A stretch of 64,000 bases of DNA, taken from the NCBI GenBank assembly GCA_021413885.1, contig JAIOPM010000049.1:62001-126000 (forward strand), in the 5' to 3' direction. A program made the position numbers and the translations under genes. The first letter of the stretch is position 1. Every line of letters begins with the position of its first letter. Below are positions 1-9,459 of the stretch, piece by piece. A model generated the notes under the pieces. That model worked only from the letters and a program-made list of their open reading frames with translations. It was not told the origin of the DNA and did no database searches. The stretch comes from Planctomycetota bacterium. GTDB lineage: Bacteria > Planctomycetota > UBA1135 > GCA-002686595.

Positions 1-927
1 GGTGCAGTACGCGGGCGAGGGGAAGATCGCCTCGATGCCGCGTTCGGCCGCTTTCGCGCGCATCACCTCGCGCAAACGACGGTTGCACGCGACGCCGCCG
101 ACGACGAGCACGCGCGCGAGCCCGCGCTCGACCGCGACCGCGACCGTCGGGCCGACCAGGGAGTCGGCGACCGCTTCCTCGAACGACGCTGCGACATCCG
201 CGCGATCGGGGATCGCGTCGGGAGCCGGCGTCGGAGCGAGCGCGTCCTGGCCGCGAAGGTGGTAGAGGACGGCGGTTTTCAGGCCGCTGAACGAGAACGC
301 CGGCGGGCCGTGTTTCGCTCGACAGCGCGGGAAATCGTACGCGCGCGCGTTGCCGGAGGCCGCGAGCTTCGAAATCGACGGACCGCCCGGATACGGAAGG
401 CCGAGCAAGTACGCGACCTTGTCGAACGCTTCGCCCGCGGCGTCGTCGAGCGTGCGCGAGAGGAGCTCGAGCTCGAACGGCGAATGCGCGACGTAGAGCG
501 CGGTGTGGCCGCCCGAGACGACGAGCGCGAGGCTCGGGTACGAATCGCCGTCGTTCTCCATCGTCGCCGCGTAGGCGTGGGCTTCGATGTGGTTCACGCA
601 GACGAGCGGCAAGTCGCGCGCGAACGCGAGCGCTTTCGCCGCCGACAAGCCGACCAGGAGCGAGCCGATCAATCCCGGGCGACTGGTGACCGCGATGCAA
701 CCGATGTCCTCGAGCGTCACGTCGGCCTTCGCCAACGCGCGATCGATCAGCGGCATCACGACGCGCAAGTGCGAGCGGCCCGCGATCTCGGGAACGACGC
801 CGCCGTAGCGCGCGTGCTCGAGAACTTGGCTCTCGACGACGGAAGAGCGGATCTCGCGACCGCCGGCGACGACGGCCGCGGCCGTTTCGTCGCACGAAGA
901 CTCGATGCCGAGGACGAGCTCGCTCAT
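1..927 (-). CDS. tsaD: tRNA N6-adenosine threonylcarbamoyltransferase TsaD (3' end outside window)
   Basis: TsaD transfers the threonylcarbamoyl group to A37 of ANN-decoding tRNAs together with TsaB and TsaE. The reverse strand reads MSELVLGIESSCDETAAA from an ATG at 927, the classic Kae1/TsaD N-terminus. The metal-binding HIEAH (H113, H117), the SGGHT loop near 138 and a GGVACNRRLRE segment near the truncated end are all visible. About 309 of the usual 335-350 residues are present; the C-terminus lies beyond base 1. Its ATG overlaps the TGA of the upstream protease gene (ATGA), so the two are probably translationally coupled. Confidence 0.95.
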   Translation of the reverse strand, partial: MSELVLGIESSCDETAAAVVAGGREIRSSVVESQVLEHARYGGVVPEIAGRSHLRVVMPLIDRALAKADVTLEDIGCIAVTSRPGLIGSLLVGLSAAKALAFARDLPLVCVNHIEAHAYAATMENDGDSYPSLALVVSGGHTALYVAHSPFELELLSRTLDDAAGEAFDKVAYLLGLPYPGGPSISKLAASGNARAYDFPRCRAKHGPPAFSFSGLKTAVLYHLRGQDALAPTPAPDAIPDRADVAASFEEAVADSLVGPTVAVAVERGLARVLVVGGVACNRRLREVMRAKAAERGIEAIFPSPAYCT

Positions 928-2231
928 CGCGTCGCGCTCCCGTCGAGGCTCGCGACGAGCGCCGGCCGTCGACCGCAGAGCAGAGCGAGCGCCGCGTCCA
1001 AATCGCGATCGTTCGGCGGAGTCGCAACCAACGCGACGCCTTCTTCGCGCTCCCAGCGACGCAGTTCGTCGAGCGCGCCGGGCGGCGGCGAGTGGCTTGC
1101 AAGGAACGCGTGGAGACGCTTGCGATCGGCCGCCGACGTCTCGACGGCGAAGTCCGGAACCAGTCCGTACGCCCACGCCTTGTCGACGGTGCGTTCGAGG
1201 TTCCGGTGCGACGGCGTGTAGTAGTAGGAGCTCGTCAACTTGACGATCGCGTCGTGCTCGCCGAACGTCCGGATCTTCTGGACCATGCCCTTGCCGTAGC
1301 TCGGCGAACCGACGAGCACCGCGGCGCGATGATCTTGGAGCGCGCCGGCGAGGACTTCGCTCGCGCTCGCCGAATCGCCGTCGATCAGGACGACGAGCGG
1401 CATCTTCGCGTAGCGCGCCTCGCCCGGCGACGCGTCGTACGCGGAGTTCTCCGCGCGACCTTCCGTGGTGACGACCGCGCCTTCGTCGAGGAAGCGGTTG
1501 GCGATCCGCACCGCCGAGGCGAGGACTCCGCCCGGGTTGCCGCGCACGTCGAGGATCAACCCGCGGACGCCGTCGTGCGCGAACGCGTCCAGCGCTTGGT
1601 CGAATTCCTCCGGCGTGCGGTGGCTGAAGGACGTGATCGCGAGGTAGGCGATGCCGCGCTCCCGATCGACGACGCGGGCGTGGCGGACGGTCGGATCGAC
1701 GATCTCGAGGGGCTCGATCCGCACCGAGCGCTCGACGCCGTCGCGCGAGACGACGACCGTGTCCAACGAGGCGCCGACCGCGGCGCTGACCCGGCGTGCG
1801 AGTTCGCCTTCAGGGAGGTCGGCGAGGCGCGCGCCGTCGACCGACACGAGCCGGTCGCCGACCCGGACCCCGGCGCGCTCCGCGGGCGAGCCGGCCAGGC
1901 AGAAGAGGACTTGCCCCTCGCGCGGCGGGTCGCGGAAGACGACGCCGATGCCGCGGTACTGGCCGCCGGTCTCGCGCTCGAAGTCGGCGACCTGGGAGCG
2001 ATCGAGGAAGCGCGAGTAGCGGTCGAGGCCTTCGACCATGCCGTGGAGCGCTCCGTCGAGCAGCGTCTGGTCGGACACGTCGCGGACGTAGTTCGCGCGG
2101 ACGAAGTCGCGGACCTCGCGGTAGCGCACGACGTCGGCCTCGCCGCCGGCCGGCAGCACGAAGCGCAAGATCCCGGCCACAAGCAGGCCACATAGGAGCC
2201 CTATGACCAGGTGTAGGAGATCTCGCTTCAT
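924..2231 (-). CDS. S41-family C-terminal processing peptidase
   Basis: This is a 435-residue protease of the CtpA/Tsp family, probably anchored by an N-terminal hydrophobic segment (about residues 7-27) and acting in the periplasm. A PDZ domain (about 90-175) precedes the catalytic domain. The Ser/Lys dyad is readable: Ser289 in DGDSASASEV and Lys314 in SPSYGKGMVQ, 25 residues apart as in Tsp. The NPGG loop near 232-235 is also present. The gene is first in a minus-strand pair with tsaD and overlaps it by four bases. The exact substrate (tail-specific or a signalling target) cannot be told. Confidence 0.93.
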   Translation of the reverse strand: MKRDLLHLVIGLLCGLLVAGILRFVLPAGGEADVVRYREVRDFVRANYVRDVSDQTLLDGALHGMVEGLDRYSRFLDRSQVADFERETGGQYRGIGVVFRDPPREGQVLFCLAGSPAERAGVRVGDRLVSVDGARLADLPEGELARRVSAAVGASLDTVVVSRDGVERSVRIEPLEIVDPTVRHARVVDRERGIAYLAITSFSHRTPEEFDQALDAFAHDGVRGLILDVRGNPGGVLASAVRIANRFLDEGAVVTTEGRAENSAYDASPGEARYAKMPLVVLIDGDSASASEVLAGALQDHRAAVLVGSPSYGKGMVQKIRTFGEHDAIVKLTSSYYYTPSHRNLERTVDKAWAYGLVPDFAVETSAADRKRLHAFLASHSPPPGALDELRRWEREEGVALVATPPNDRDLDAALALLCGRRPALVASLDGSATR

Positions 2232-2417
2232 CGTCCGTTCCGACCGGATCCGTCCCGGTGCGGCCGGCGATTCTACACGTTGTCCGTGGGGCGCCGAAGC
2301 TTGCGACTTCTTGTCTGTCGAGTAGGACGAAGGCCGCGAACGAGCGTTCGACGCTCCGACGGTAACCCGGGAGGGTCGGGTGAGTTAGCGGTTAGGTCCA
2401 ACGACCCTTCAGGTGGC

Positions 2418-3362
2418 ATGTCGGTCGCTACGATCGAACGCACCATGATCCGCGCGAAGCTGATGCGAACCCTTGCTCGGACGCGGCCCTTCGCCGCGGT
2501 CGCGGGTCTCGCAGCACTCTGCGCCGCTCAGGCCACGCCACCGCCCGCCAAGCCGGCGCCTGCGCCGATGACGTTGACCGAAGCCCGCGCGGCCTTCGCG
2601 GTCGCCGATGCCGACGCGAGCGGCGTGCTCGAAGGGGCGGAGCTCGCCGCCGCGGCCATCGGTCCGGACGACGTGCGGCTCGCCGACCGCGACGCCGACG
2701 GCCGACTCGGCGCCGACGAGTTTCTGAGCGGTCTGCCGCTGATCCTCGCGCGCGCCGGCCGTCGGGCGGCGCCCGATCTCGAGGCCGAAGCGATCCGCTT
2801 GCGCATACTCGCCGCGCCGCAGCCCGCCCGCTCCGCCGGACCCTCCGCCAACCCGACCGACGCCTCCGGCATCGCCCGCGGTCGCCTTGTCAGCGCCGTT
2901 CGCACCGATCCGCCGCGCGCGGAGCCCGCTCGGCCGCGCGCGACGACCGTGACGTCGGGACCGGCGACCGCTCGTCTGCGGACGGCACCGAGTTCCGCCG
3001 AAGCGGAAACGCGCCTGCAGGCGGCTCGCGAAGCACTCAACGAGCGCCTTCAGCGCAGCGGCGAGACGCCGACGACTCCGCCTCCGACTCCCGCGACGGG
3101 AGCGCCTTCACAGCAACGCCGTTGGGCCCAGGACGCCGAGCGCAACGACTCGACCGTGACCGCCCAGCGCCTGCGCGCCGCGCGTCAGACGCTCGACGAG
3201 CGCATCCGCGGCGCGCGGCAGAACTCAGCCGCGACTCCCGGCGGTGAAACGCCGCCGCGTCCGCGCGACGAAGCGAAGCCCGAAGTTCCCGCGCCGTTGC
3301 CGGGCGACTCGCCCCCGCGACCGAAGCCCGACGCCGCTCCGCCGAAGCCGCCGCGAGACTAG
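2418..3362 (+). CDS. secreted EF-hand protein with Pro/Ala/Arg-rich tail
   Basis: The ATG at 2418 follows an AGGTGG ribosome-binding site; an internal ATG at 2445 is also possible. The N-terminus has basic residues and a hydrophobic stretch ending near AQA, a likely Sec signal. Two EF-hand-type loops lie close together: DADASGVLEGAE and DRDADGRLGADEF, so calcium binding is likely. The remaining two thirds is low-complexity, Pro-, Ala- and Arg-rich, and holds a repeated module of the type RLQAAREALNERLQ / RLRAARQTLDERIR. The function is unknown. It converges on the DUF2203 gene. Confidence 0.7.
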   Translation: MSVATIERTMIRAKLMRTLARTRPFAAVAGLAALCAAQATPPPAKPAPAPMTLTEARAAFAVADADASGVLEGAELAAAAIGPDDVRLADRDADGRLGADEFLSGLPLILARAGRRAAPDLEAEAIRLRILAAPQPARSAGPSANPTDASGIARGRLVSAVRTDPPRAEPARPRATTVTSGPATARLRTAPSSAEAETRLQAAREALNERLQRSGETPTTPPPTPATGAPSQQRRWAQDAERNDSTVTAQRLRAARQTLDERIRGARQNSAATPGGETPPRPRDEAKPEVPAPLPGDSPPRPKPDAAPPKPPRD

Positions 3363-3374
3363 GACGACAAAACA

Positions 3375-3447
3375 CTGCGGATCGCCACCGTTTCAGGTTG
3401 CGATCCGCAGCAAGGGCGCGACCAAGAGTTTTGGTCTCTCGGTCGCG
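3375..3447. terminator. two hairpins between convergent genes
   Basis: A perfect 11-bp inverted repeat (3375-3385 with 3400-3410, 14-base loop) is followed by a second one (CGACC-type arms at 3417-3423 and 3441-3447) with a nested ACCAA/TTGGT. The pair fills the gap between the EF-hand gene and the DUF2203 gene, which point at each other. There is no long T tract, so the call as a bidirectional terminator rests on position and stem quality. Confidence 0.5.
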
Positions 3448-3476
3448 TGTTCGTCCGACTTCAATCTACCCCGCGC

Positions 3477-3833
3477 TCAGACGCGCTGCGTGACGGGCAA
3501 GCGGCGCAGCGTCGTCTTGGCGAGATCGCCGTCGACCGCGAGGTCGCCTTGGTCCGACGGCACGACGATGCGCAACGGGCGATCCTGGTCGAGCCGGCAG
3601 CCGAGGTCGGTCAGTTCCTTCTCGGTCCGGCGCAGCTCGCGCAGCTGCGTCGACAAATCCGACTCGAGGAGATTCAGGTCGGCCGCGTGCGCTTGCTGCG
3701 TCGGACGCAGCGCATCGCGCAGGTCCTCGAGGCGCGTCGCCTCGTAGGTCCGGTCGCGGAGTTCACGACGGATCGCGCGCAGGAGCGGGAGCAGGCGCTC
3801 GGCATCTTTCATGGCGTAGACGTGGCTTCGCAT
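3477..3833 (-). CDS. DUF2203 family protein
   Basis: This 118-residue protein matches the DUF2203 pattern: an N-terminal ERLLPLLRAIRREL helix, a long charged helical stretch, and a KELTDLGCRL motif near residue 80. The fold is expected to be largely coiled helical. The ATG at 3833 follows a GGAGGT ribosome-binding site with good spacing. The family has no settled function. A possible small gene ends 12 bases upstream, suggesting co-transcription. Confidence 0.72.
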   Translation of the reverse strand: MRSHVYAMKDAERLLPLLRAIRRELRDRTYEATRLEDLRDALRPTQQAHAADLNLLESDLSTQLRELRRTEKELTDLGCRLDQDRPLRIVVPSDQGDLAVDGDLAKTTLRRLPVTQRV

Positions 3834-3845
3834 GCTTACCTCCGG

Positions 3846-4169
3846 TCAGGGGTCGACGTGCGGAGCCGACTTCGGGACCTCCAGCGAAAGGGAAATGCCG
3901 TCGGCGCGTCGCGAGCCGATCGAACGCTCCGTCGGGCCGAAGCCGTTTCCGTCGGGCGACGGTGAATTCGTGGCGGCATTCGGCCTGCGCAGCTCGTCCA
4001 GCGCTGCACGCGACGCGCACGTCGGCGCGACGCGGAAGGACTTTCCGGCGGCACGATCGAGCAGCTCTCGAACGATTTCCGCGCGGCTTGCGTCGGACGC
4101 CGTCGTCCATCGCGGTCGTCGCGCGCTCGGAGGCTGGAGTCGTGCGCTACAGTACGCAGCCCAAGCCAC
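3846..4169 (-). CDS. possible small hypothetical gene upstream of the DUF2203 gene
   Basis: A reverse-strand frame ends in TGA at 3846-3848, 12 bases before the DUF2203 start, with the DUF2203 ribosome-binding site in between. From about 4105 down its third codon positions are mostly G or C, as in real genes here, and it reads like a normal protein (for example AEIVRELLDRAAGKSFRVAP). No ATG lies in frame close to that region; the GTG at 4169 is a guess. No family is recognised. The stretch between 3834 and 4200 otherwise holds only the promoter area of the pterin genes. Confidence 0.3.
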   Translation of the reverse strand: MAWAAYCSARLQPPSARRPRWTTASDASRAEIVRELLDRAAGKSFRVAPTCASRAALDELRRPNAATNSPSPDGNGFGPTERSIGSRRADGISLSLEVPKSAPHVDP

Positions 4170-4200
4170 CCCGACGCACGCGCGTTGGGTGCCCACGTCG

Positions 4201-4632
4201 ATGTCCCGTCCGACCGTAGAAATCACTCATAGGGAGGAGTTCTCCTCCGCTCATCGTCTCCACGATCCGGCGCTGTCGGATGAGGAGAACCGTCGTCTCT
4301 ACGGGATCTGCCATCGCGACCACGGCCACAACTACGCGTTGGAAGTCACCGTGGTCGGGCCGATCCCGACGAGCGGCATGGTGATGGACTTGAAGAGCCT
4401 TGGGAGCATCATCCAGGAGCGCATCGTCGCCGTCGTCGACCATCGCCACCTGAATCACGACGTGCCGTTCCTCGCCGGAACGATTCCGACCGCGGAGAAC
4501 CTCGCGGTCGCCTTCTGGCATCAGATCGAACCCGACTTGAAGGGATACGCCGGATGTCGACTGCACCGGATTCGCGTGTACGAAAGCAGGAACAACTTCG
4601 TGGACTTCCTGGGGGCGAGCCCGGCGCGATAG
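4201..4632 (+). CDS. 6-pyruvoyl-tetrahydropterin synthase / 6-carboxytetrahydropterin synthase family
   Basis: This 143-residue zinc enzyme acts on dihydroneopterin triphosphate. Zinc ligands are H18 (FSSAHRL), H41 and H43 (HGH); C37 is the catalytic Cys of the CxxxHGH motif; D80-H81 and E129 (VYESRNN) complete the site. The DEEN insert, [10 protein letters not shown] and PTAEN resemble eukaryotic-type PTPS more than short QueD proteins, so either pyruvoyl-tetrahydropterin or queuosine-pathway chemistry is possible. Its last 79 bases overlap folE in another frame, tying it to GTP cyclohydrolase I. A TACAGT hexamer at 4150-4155 could be its -10. Confidence 0.88.
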   Translation: MSRPTVEITHREEFSSAHRLHDPALSDEENRRLYGICHRDHGHNYALEVTVVGPIPTSGMVMDLKSLGSIIQERIVAVVDHRHLNHDVPFLAGTIPTAENLAVAFWHQIEPDLKGYAGCRLHRIRVYESRNNFVDFLGASPAR

Positions 4633-5183
4633 CGCCGCTGATCCACAGCCTATTGACGCACATCGGCGAGGACCCGAGTCGCGAGGGCCTCAGCCGAACG
4701 CCCGAGCGCGTCGAGCGTGCGTGGCGCGAGCTCACTCAAGGCATGCGTCAATCGGTCGACGAAGTCGTCGGCCAAGGCGTGTTCGCCGAAGACTGCTCCG
4801 AGATGGTCCTGGTCAAGGACATCGAGTTCTACAGCCTCTGCGAGCACCACCTGTTGCCGTTCTTCGGTCGCGTCCACGTCGCGTACATCCCCGACGGCAA
4901 GATCATCGGGCTCTCGAAGATCCCGCGGATCGTCGACGTGTTCGCGCGGCGCCTCCAAGTCCAGGAGCGCATGACCGTCGACATCGCCCACGCGTTGCAA
5001 CGCATCCTCTCGCCGAAGGGCGTCGGCGTCGTCGCCGAAGCGCGGCACCTGTGCATGATGATGCGCGGCGTGCAGAAGCAGAGCTCGGCCGCGATGACGT
5101 CGTGTCTGCTCGGCTCGTTCCAGTCGGACTCGAAGACTCGCAGCGAGTTCTTGGCGTTGGTGCGCAGCCTGCACCACGGCTGA
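4554..5183 (+). CDS. folE: GTP cyclohydrolase I
   Basis: FolE converts GTP to 7,8-dihydroneopterin triphosphate, the first step to folate, tetrahydropterins and queuosine. At 209 residues it is near the family length. The zinc site is C96 and H99 ([12 protein letters not shown]) with C167 (RHLCMMMRG). The first in-frame ATG at 4554 lies inside the pterin synthase gene, giving a 79-base overlap; no later ATG or GTG fits before the conserved domain, and AAGGGA upstream serves as ribosome-binding site. The overlap implies the two enzymes are made together. Confidence 0.95.
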   Translation: MSTAPDSRVRKQEQLRGLPGGEPGAIAPLIHSLLTHIGEDPSREGLSRTPERVERAWRELTQGMRQSVDEVVGQGVFAEDCSEMVLVKDIEFYSLCEHHLLPFFGRVHVAYIPDGKIIGLSKIPRIVDVFARRLQVQERMTVDIAHALQRILSPKGVGVVAEARHLCMMMRGVQKQSSAAMTSCLLGSFQSDSKTRSEFLALVRSLHHG

Positions 5184-5199
5184 GCTCTCGGGCGACGAG

Positions 5200-5904
5200 C
5201 TACGCGCGCGGAGCGACGTCGAGGTCGTCGACGTTCACGTCGCGCGGCGACTTCCAGGCCTTCCACACGACTTCAGCGACATCCTCGGGCTTGTTCATCT
5301 TCGCGCGATCCCATGTGCCCGGGACCTTGTCGAAGATCGTCGTGTCGGTCTGGCCGGGATAGACGGTCGAGACGCGGATCTTGTCCTTGGCGAGATCGAG
5401 CCGCAGCGCGTCGCTGAAACCGCGCAAGCCGTACTTCGACGCGCAGTAGGCGACGTTGCCCGGGAACCCTTGCTTCGCCGCGCGCGACGCGATGTTGAAG
5501 ATGTGCGCTTGGCCGCTGCGTTGGAGCGCCTCGAGCGCTTCCATCGTCACGTAGAACGGACCGTCGAGGTTGACCTCCATGTTCCGCTTCCACGTCGCGA
5601 CGTCGAGCTTCTCGAACGGCTTGATCTCGAACACGCCCGCGTTGTTCACCAACACGTCGATCGAGCCGTCGAGGAATTCGATCGCGCGCCACACAGCGCC
5701 TTCGACGGAACCGTGCTCGCGTACGTCGACCTGCGAAGCTCGCCCCTTGCCGCCGGCCTTCTCGATCTCTTCCGCGACTGCGTCGAGTTCCGGCGACGAG
5801 CGCGCGGCGACCACCACGCGCGAACCTTCCTTGGCGAAGCGCAGTGCGATGGCGCGGCCGATGCCTCGGCCTCCTCCGGTGACGAGTACGCGGGGTGCGG
5901 TCAT
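5200..5904 (-). CDS. short-chain dehydrogenase/reductase
   Basis: This is a classical SDR of 234 residues starting at the ATG at 5904, where the Rossmann strand RVLVTGGGRGIG begins at once. The NNAG motif is at 87-90, the catalytic Ser is S140, and YCASK supplies Y153 and K157. It ends with a DLDVAP segment. It converges on folE with 16 bases between. Ketoacyl-ACP reductase-type and sepiapterin reductase-type roles are both possible; its place beside pterin genes makes the latter worth testing but does not prove it. Confidence 0.85.
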   Translation of the reverse strand: MTAPRVLVTGGGRGIGRAIALRFAKEGSRVVVAARSSPELDAVAEEIEKAGGKGRASQVDVREHGSVEGAVWRAIEFLDGSIDVLVNNAGVFEIKPFEKLDVATWKRNMEVNLDGPFYVTMEALEALQRSGQAHIFNIASRAAKQGFPGNVAYCASKYGLRGFSDALRLDLAKDKIRVSTVYPGQTDTTIFDKVPGTWDRAKMNKPEDVAEVVWKAWKSPRDVNVDDLDVAPRA

Positions 5905-5990
5905 GGGTCGGCGTGGGCTCGGGGTTCTGGGCACGCGGCGAAGCGCGTGGTGAAACGACAGAGCATAGCCGCTCGCACGCCGAACGTCCG

Positions 5991-8054
5991 CTAGTCGAGT
6001 TCCGCGCTCAACGCGGCCGCGGAGTCGACCGGCTGTCGGCACGTCCAATTGCGGCAGACCCAGGCGCGCGCGCCGGAGCTCGGCGGTTCGCGTCCTTCGA
6101 GCAACGGCATCTGCTTGCGATCCGCGTTCGCACCGACGATCGCGACGACTTTCTGCGGCAGGAAGCGACCGCGCACGAGCGCGAGCATGTCGTCGAGTTC
6201 ACGCGCGCCCGGCGCGCCCGCGAGGACGATCTCGCGCGGGCCGGCCGAGAGGAAATCGACGGCGAGCAACATCTGTCCGAGTCCCGCCGGAAAACGATTG
6301 AGCAGGCCGCCGAGTCCGACGAGCGCGCGCTCGGCCTGCGCCGCCAAGTCGCGACGGCCGGTGAGTTCGGCGAGCCTCAACAAGTTGAGGACGTGCACGC
6401 CGTTGCCCGACGGCAGCGCGCCGTCCTGCGGAGACTTGAGGCGCGCGATCAAGCGCTCGTGATCGCTCGCGGTCGTGAAGAACGCGCCCTTCTCGGCATC
6501 CTCGAAGCGTTGCGTGACGATGTCGGCGAGTGCAAGCGCCTCGCGGATCCAGCGCGGATCGAAATCGGACTCGTAGAGATCGAGCAGCGCCTGCGAGTAG
6601 AACGCGTAGTCGTCGAGGTACGCGTTGAGGTGCGCGCGTGTGCCGCGCGCGGTCGCGAAGAGCGAACCGTCGGGACGACGCATCGTCGTCAACACGAACT
6701 CCGCCGCGCGTCGCGCCGCGGCGAGGAAGCGTGGTTCGCCGAGGACTTGGTGCGCGCGTGCGAGCGCCGAGATCATCAGTCCGTTCCACGACACGAGCAC
6801 CTTGTCGTCGGTCGCGGGCGCGATGCGCGCGCCTCGCACGTCGAGCAATTTGCGCCGCGCGTGCGTCATCGCGTTCTCGAGCTCGGCGACGTCGACGTGC
6901 AGCCCCGCCGCGACCTCCGCCGCCGAAGCGTTGCGCCACAGCGCGCTCGTGCCGTGCTCGAAGTTGCCTTCGTCGGTGACGCCGTACCACGCCGCGGCCC
7001 AGGCGCCGTGTTTCGCACCGAGTTCGCGCGCGAGCTCGCTCGGCGTCCAGACGAAGAACTTGCCTTCTTCGCCCTCGGAGTCTGCGTCTTGCGCGCTCGC
7101 GAACGCGCCTTCGTTCGTCGTCATCTCGCGCAACACCCACTCGCAACACTCGCGCGCGATGCGCGCGTACTCGGCGTCGCGCGTCGCGAGAAAGCCCTCG
7201 AGGTACGTCGGCACGAGCAACGCGTTGTCGTAGAGCATCTTCTCGAAGTGCGGGATCAACCAACGCTCGTCCGTCGAGTAGCGATGGAAGCCGCCGCCGA
7301 GCTGATCGTAGATGCCGCCGTTCTTCATGCGGTCGAGCGTGAGCTTCGCCATCTCGAGCGCCTGCGGATCGCGCGTGCGCAACCAGTGACGCAGCACGAC
7401 CCGCAGATCCGTCGCATGCGGGAACTTCGGCGCGCCGCCGAAGCCGCCCCACGAGCCGTCGAAGTTCTGCGCGAGCATCGTGTAGCCCGCGTCGAGCACG
7501 CCGGGATCGACGGCGCCCGAGAACTCCATCGTGCTCTCGCGCTGGATGTGTTCGACGAGCTTCTTCGCCGAGCGCTCGACACTCTCGCGGTCCTGTACCC
7601 ACGCACGAGCGACGCTTTCGAGCACGTCCGAGAAACTCGCGCGACCGTACATGCGCGTCGGCGGGAAGTACGTGCCGCCGTAGAAGGGCTCCAGCGTCGG
7701 CGTCAGGAAGACGCTCATCGGCCAGCCGCCCGAACCGGTCAACGCCTGCACCGCGCGCATGTAGATGTCGTCGAGGTCCGGACGCTCCTCGCGATCGACC
7801 TTGATGTTGACGAAGAGCGCGTTCATCCGCGCCGCAACCGTCTGGTTCTCGAAGCTCTCGCGCTCCATCACGTGACACCAATGGCACGCGGAGTAGCCGA
7901 TCGAGAGGAAGATCGGCTTCGCTTCACGCGTCGCGCGCTCGAGAGCCTCGGGCCCCCACGGATGCCAATCGACCGGATTGCGCGCGTGTTGCAGGAGGTA
8001 GGGGCTGGTCTCGTGGATCAACCGGTTCTGATGTTCGCGCGCTGAGTTGGACAT
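5991..8054 (-). CDS. thioredoxin domain-containing protein, DUF255/YyaL (SSP411) family
   Basis: At 687 residues this is the normal length for the YyaL family. It has an N-terminal thioredoxin-like domain with [18 protein letters not shown] and the CxxC pair C57/C60 in SACHWCHVM, then an (alpha/alpha)6 barrel resembling N-acylglucosamine epimerase. The family is widespread in bacteria and animals (SPATA20), but its substrate is unknown. The gene stands alone; the upstream neighbour ends in a terminator. Confidence 0.92.
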   Translation of the reverse strand: MSNSAREHQNRLIHETSPYLLQHARNPVDWHPWGPEALERATREAKPIFLSIGYSACHWCHVMERESFENQTVAARMNALFVNIKVDREERPDLDDIYMRAVQALTGSGGWPMSVFLTPTLEPFYGGTYFPPTRMYGRASFSDVLESVARAWVQDRESVERSAKKLVEHIQRESTMEFSGAVDPGVLDAGYTMLAQNFDGSWGGFGGAPKFPHATDLRVVLRHWLRTRDPQALEMAKLTLDRMKNGGIYDQLGGGFHRYSTDERWLIPHFEKMLYDNALLVPTYLEGFLATRDAEYARIARECCEWVLREMTTNEGAFASAQDADSEGEEGKFFVWTPSELARELGAKHGAWAAAWYGVTDEGNFEHGTSALWRNASAAEVAAGLHVDVAELENAMTHARRKLLDVRGARIAPATDDKVLVSWNGLMISALARAHQVLGEPRFLAAARRAAEFVLTTMRRPDGSLFATARGTRAHLNAYLDDYAFYSQALLDLYESDFDPRWIREALALADIVTQRFEDAEKGAFFTTASDHERLIARLKSPQDGALPSGNGVHVLNLLRLAELTGRRDLAAQAERALVGLGGLLNRFPAGLGQMLLAVDFLSAGPREIVLAGAPGARELDDMLALVRGRFLPQKVVAIVGANADRKQMPLLEGREPPSSGARAWVCRNWTCRQPVDSAAALSAELD

Positions 8055-8101
8055 GGCGGAGAGGCTCCGTACGGAGAGGAGTGGCGCAGTCTAGCTCGCG
8101 C

Positions 8102-8148
8102 CGAAAATGACGCGCGGGGCCCCGCCGTCACCGGCGAAGCCCCGCGCG
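8102..8148 (-). terminator. terminator of the first porin gene
   Basis: Perfect 10-bp GC arms at 8111-8120 and 8139-8148 are followed on the minus strand by TCATTTTCGG. It lies 14 bases past the porin stop codon and before the DUF255 gene, so it separates the two units. Confidence 0.75.
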
Positions 8149-8162
8149 AAGTCTTCGTCGAA

Positions 8163-9239
8163 CTACTTGCCGAGCGTCAGCGCGAGCGCGATCGACGTCG
8201 TCTCTTCGACGGAGTTGTCGGAGCTCGTGTCGACGACGTTGAGCTGCCACTTCACGTCGTGACCGACGACGTAGTAGTTCACGCCCAACGTGATGTCGGT
8301 GAGATTCGTCGGCGAATCGACGTCCTGGTAGCGCGCCGCGAGTTCCCACTGGTTGGGTTGGAGCATGTAGCTGAGCGTCACCGCCCACGGCGTCGAGTCG
8401 GGCACGTCGAACACGTTGACCGAGTTCTTGCCGTAGTCGAGCACCTCGGCGTTCATCGCCCACGGTCCGTTGGCGTACTGCGTGTCGACCGCGACGCAAT
8501 CGCCGTCGGCCGAGTTGCCGCCGCCGTCCACCGCGCCGCCGTCGTCGAACCAACCGACACCGACCGAGAGCGTCGCGTCGTCCGGAGCTCCGTACGCGCC
8601 TTCGACCATGCCGATGCCGGAGCCGAGCACGTCGTAACGCGCACGGGCGGTGAACGCGAACTCGTCGGCGGTTCCGTCGACGCCGTTCTGCGCCGCGACC
8701 CACCAGTGGAAGCGATCGACCTTGCCGTCGAGCATGACGCCGAAGTTGTCGGCGAGTTGCGTCGGGCGACCTCCGATCCAGAACTCGTCCGACGCGGTGC
8801 GCAGGACGAAGAGCTGATGCCGCGGATCTACGAGACCGTTCCAGTAGAGCGGCGTCTGGAAGCGCCCGAACGTCGTGCGCAGCATGTCGTTGCACTGCCA
8901 CGATGCGTACGCATCGAGCAGGCGCGCGGTGCCGCCCGCGGCCTCGAGCTGCACGCGACCGGAGTACATGCCTTGGTCGAAGGCGAGACCGAGTCTCACT
9001 CGATCGAGCACGAAACCCGCGACGTCCGAGTTGGGGAGCCCGGCGAAGGCCGGCGAGTCGGAGTCCTGGACCGCGAGGACGCGCAGGTAGCCGTCCCAAC
9101 GGATCGCGCTCGTCGGCTCCTGCAGTGAAGCGCCGAGACGCGTGAGTTCCGAATCCAACGACGTCCAGCTTCGGTCACCGTCGTCGCTCGTGACACCGAG
9201 CGATCCAACCGAGAGGCACGCGAGCAACATCGACAGCAT
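8163..9239 (-). CDS. outer-membrane porin, paralogue 1
   Basis: A predicted 358-residue beta-barrel. The ATG at 9239 has an AAGGAG site seven bases upstream and starts a Sec signal peptide (about 1-20). The body alternates short strands with Asp/Gly/Asn-rich turns, has phrases typical of phosphate-selective and general porins (LLDAYASWQ, RTTFGRFQTPLYW, LQPNQWELAARYQDV), and ends in an aliphatic strand TSIALALTLGK. It is clearly homologous to the next upstream gene. The presence of such porins implies an outer membrane. Substrate specificity is not readable. Confidence 0.82.
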   Translation of the reverse strand: MLSMLLACLSVGSLGVTSDDGDRSWTSLDSELTRLGASLQEPTSAIRWDGYLRVLAVQDSDSPAFAGLPNSDVAGFVLDRVRLGLAFDQGMYSGRVQLEAAGGTARLLDAYASWQCNDMLRTTFGRFQTPLYWNGLVDPRHQLFVLRTASDEFWIGGRPTQLADNFGVMLDGKVDRFHWWVAAQNGVDGTADEFAFTARARYDVLGSGIGMVEGAYGAPDDATLSVGVGWFDDGGAVDGGGNSADGDCVAVDTQYANGPWAMNAEVLDYGKNSVNVFDVPDSTPWAVTLSYMLQPNQWELAARYQDVDSPTNLTDITLGVNYYVVGHDVKWQLNVVDTSSDNSVEETTSIALALTLGK

Positions 9240-9369
9240 CAGAAAGCTCCTTCCGGTCCGCGTTCGCGAATCCGGCGCAGAGCATGCCCGTTGGCGAGGG
9301 GGCAGGGAAGCGCGAGTCGTCCTTTTCGCGCGGCCACACGGGGGCGGAACGGCGCGTTCGTTCGCTTCC

Positions 9370-9407
9370 AAAAAGGAAGGAGCCCCGCGGCGCGCGCGGG
9401 GCTCCTT
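9370..9407 (-). terminator. terminator of the second porin gene
   Basis: A 13-bp perfect stem (9377-9389 with 9395-9407, five-base loop) is followed on the minus strand by CCTTTTTGG. It is the strongest intrinsic terminator in this part and separates the two porin genes into independent units despite their shared ancestry. Confidence 0.85.
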
Positions 9408-9459
9408 GGTTCACTCGATTCGACCTACGACGCGCGCAGGTCGATTCGGGGGTTGGCTA

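Noticed and set aside
2-265. Plus-strand open frames over the first 2 kb
   Set aside because: They are Arg-rich antisense shadows of tsaD and the S41 protease, which carry clear family motifs.
5895-8045. A 716-codon plus-strand open frame
   Set aside because: Antisense of the DUF255 gene; composition is Arg/Glu/Ala-rich without motifs, as expected for the opposite strand of a high-GC gene.
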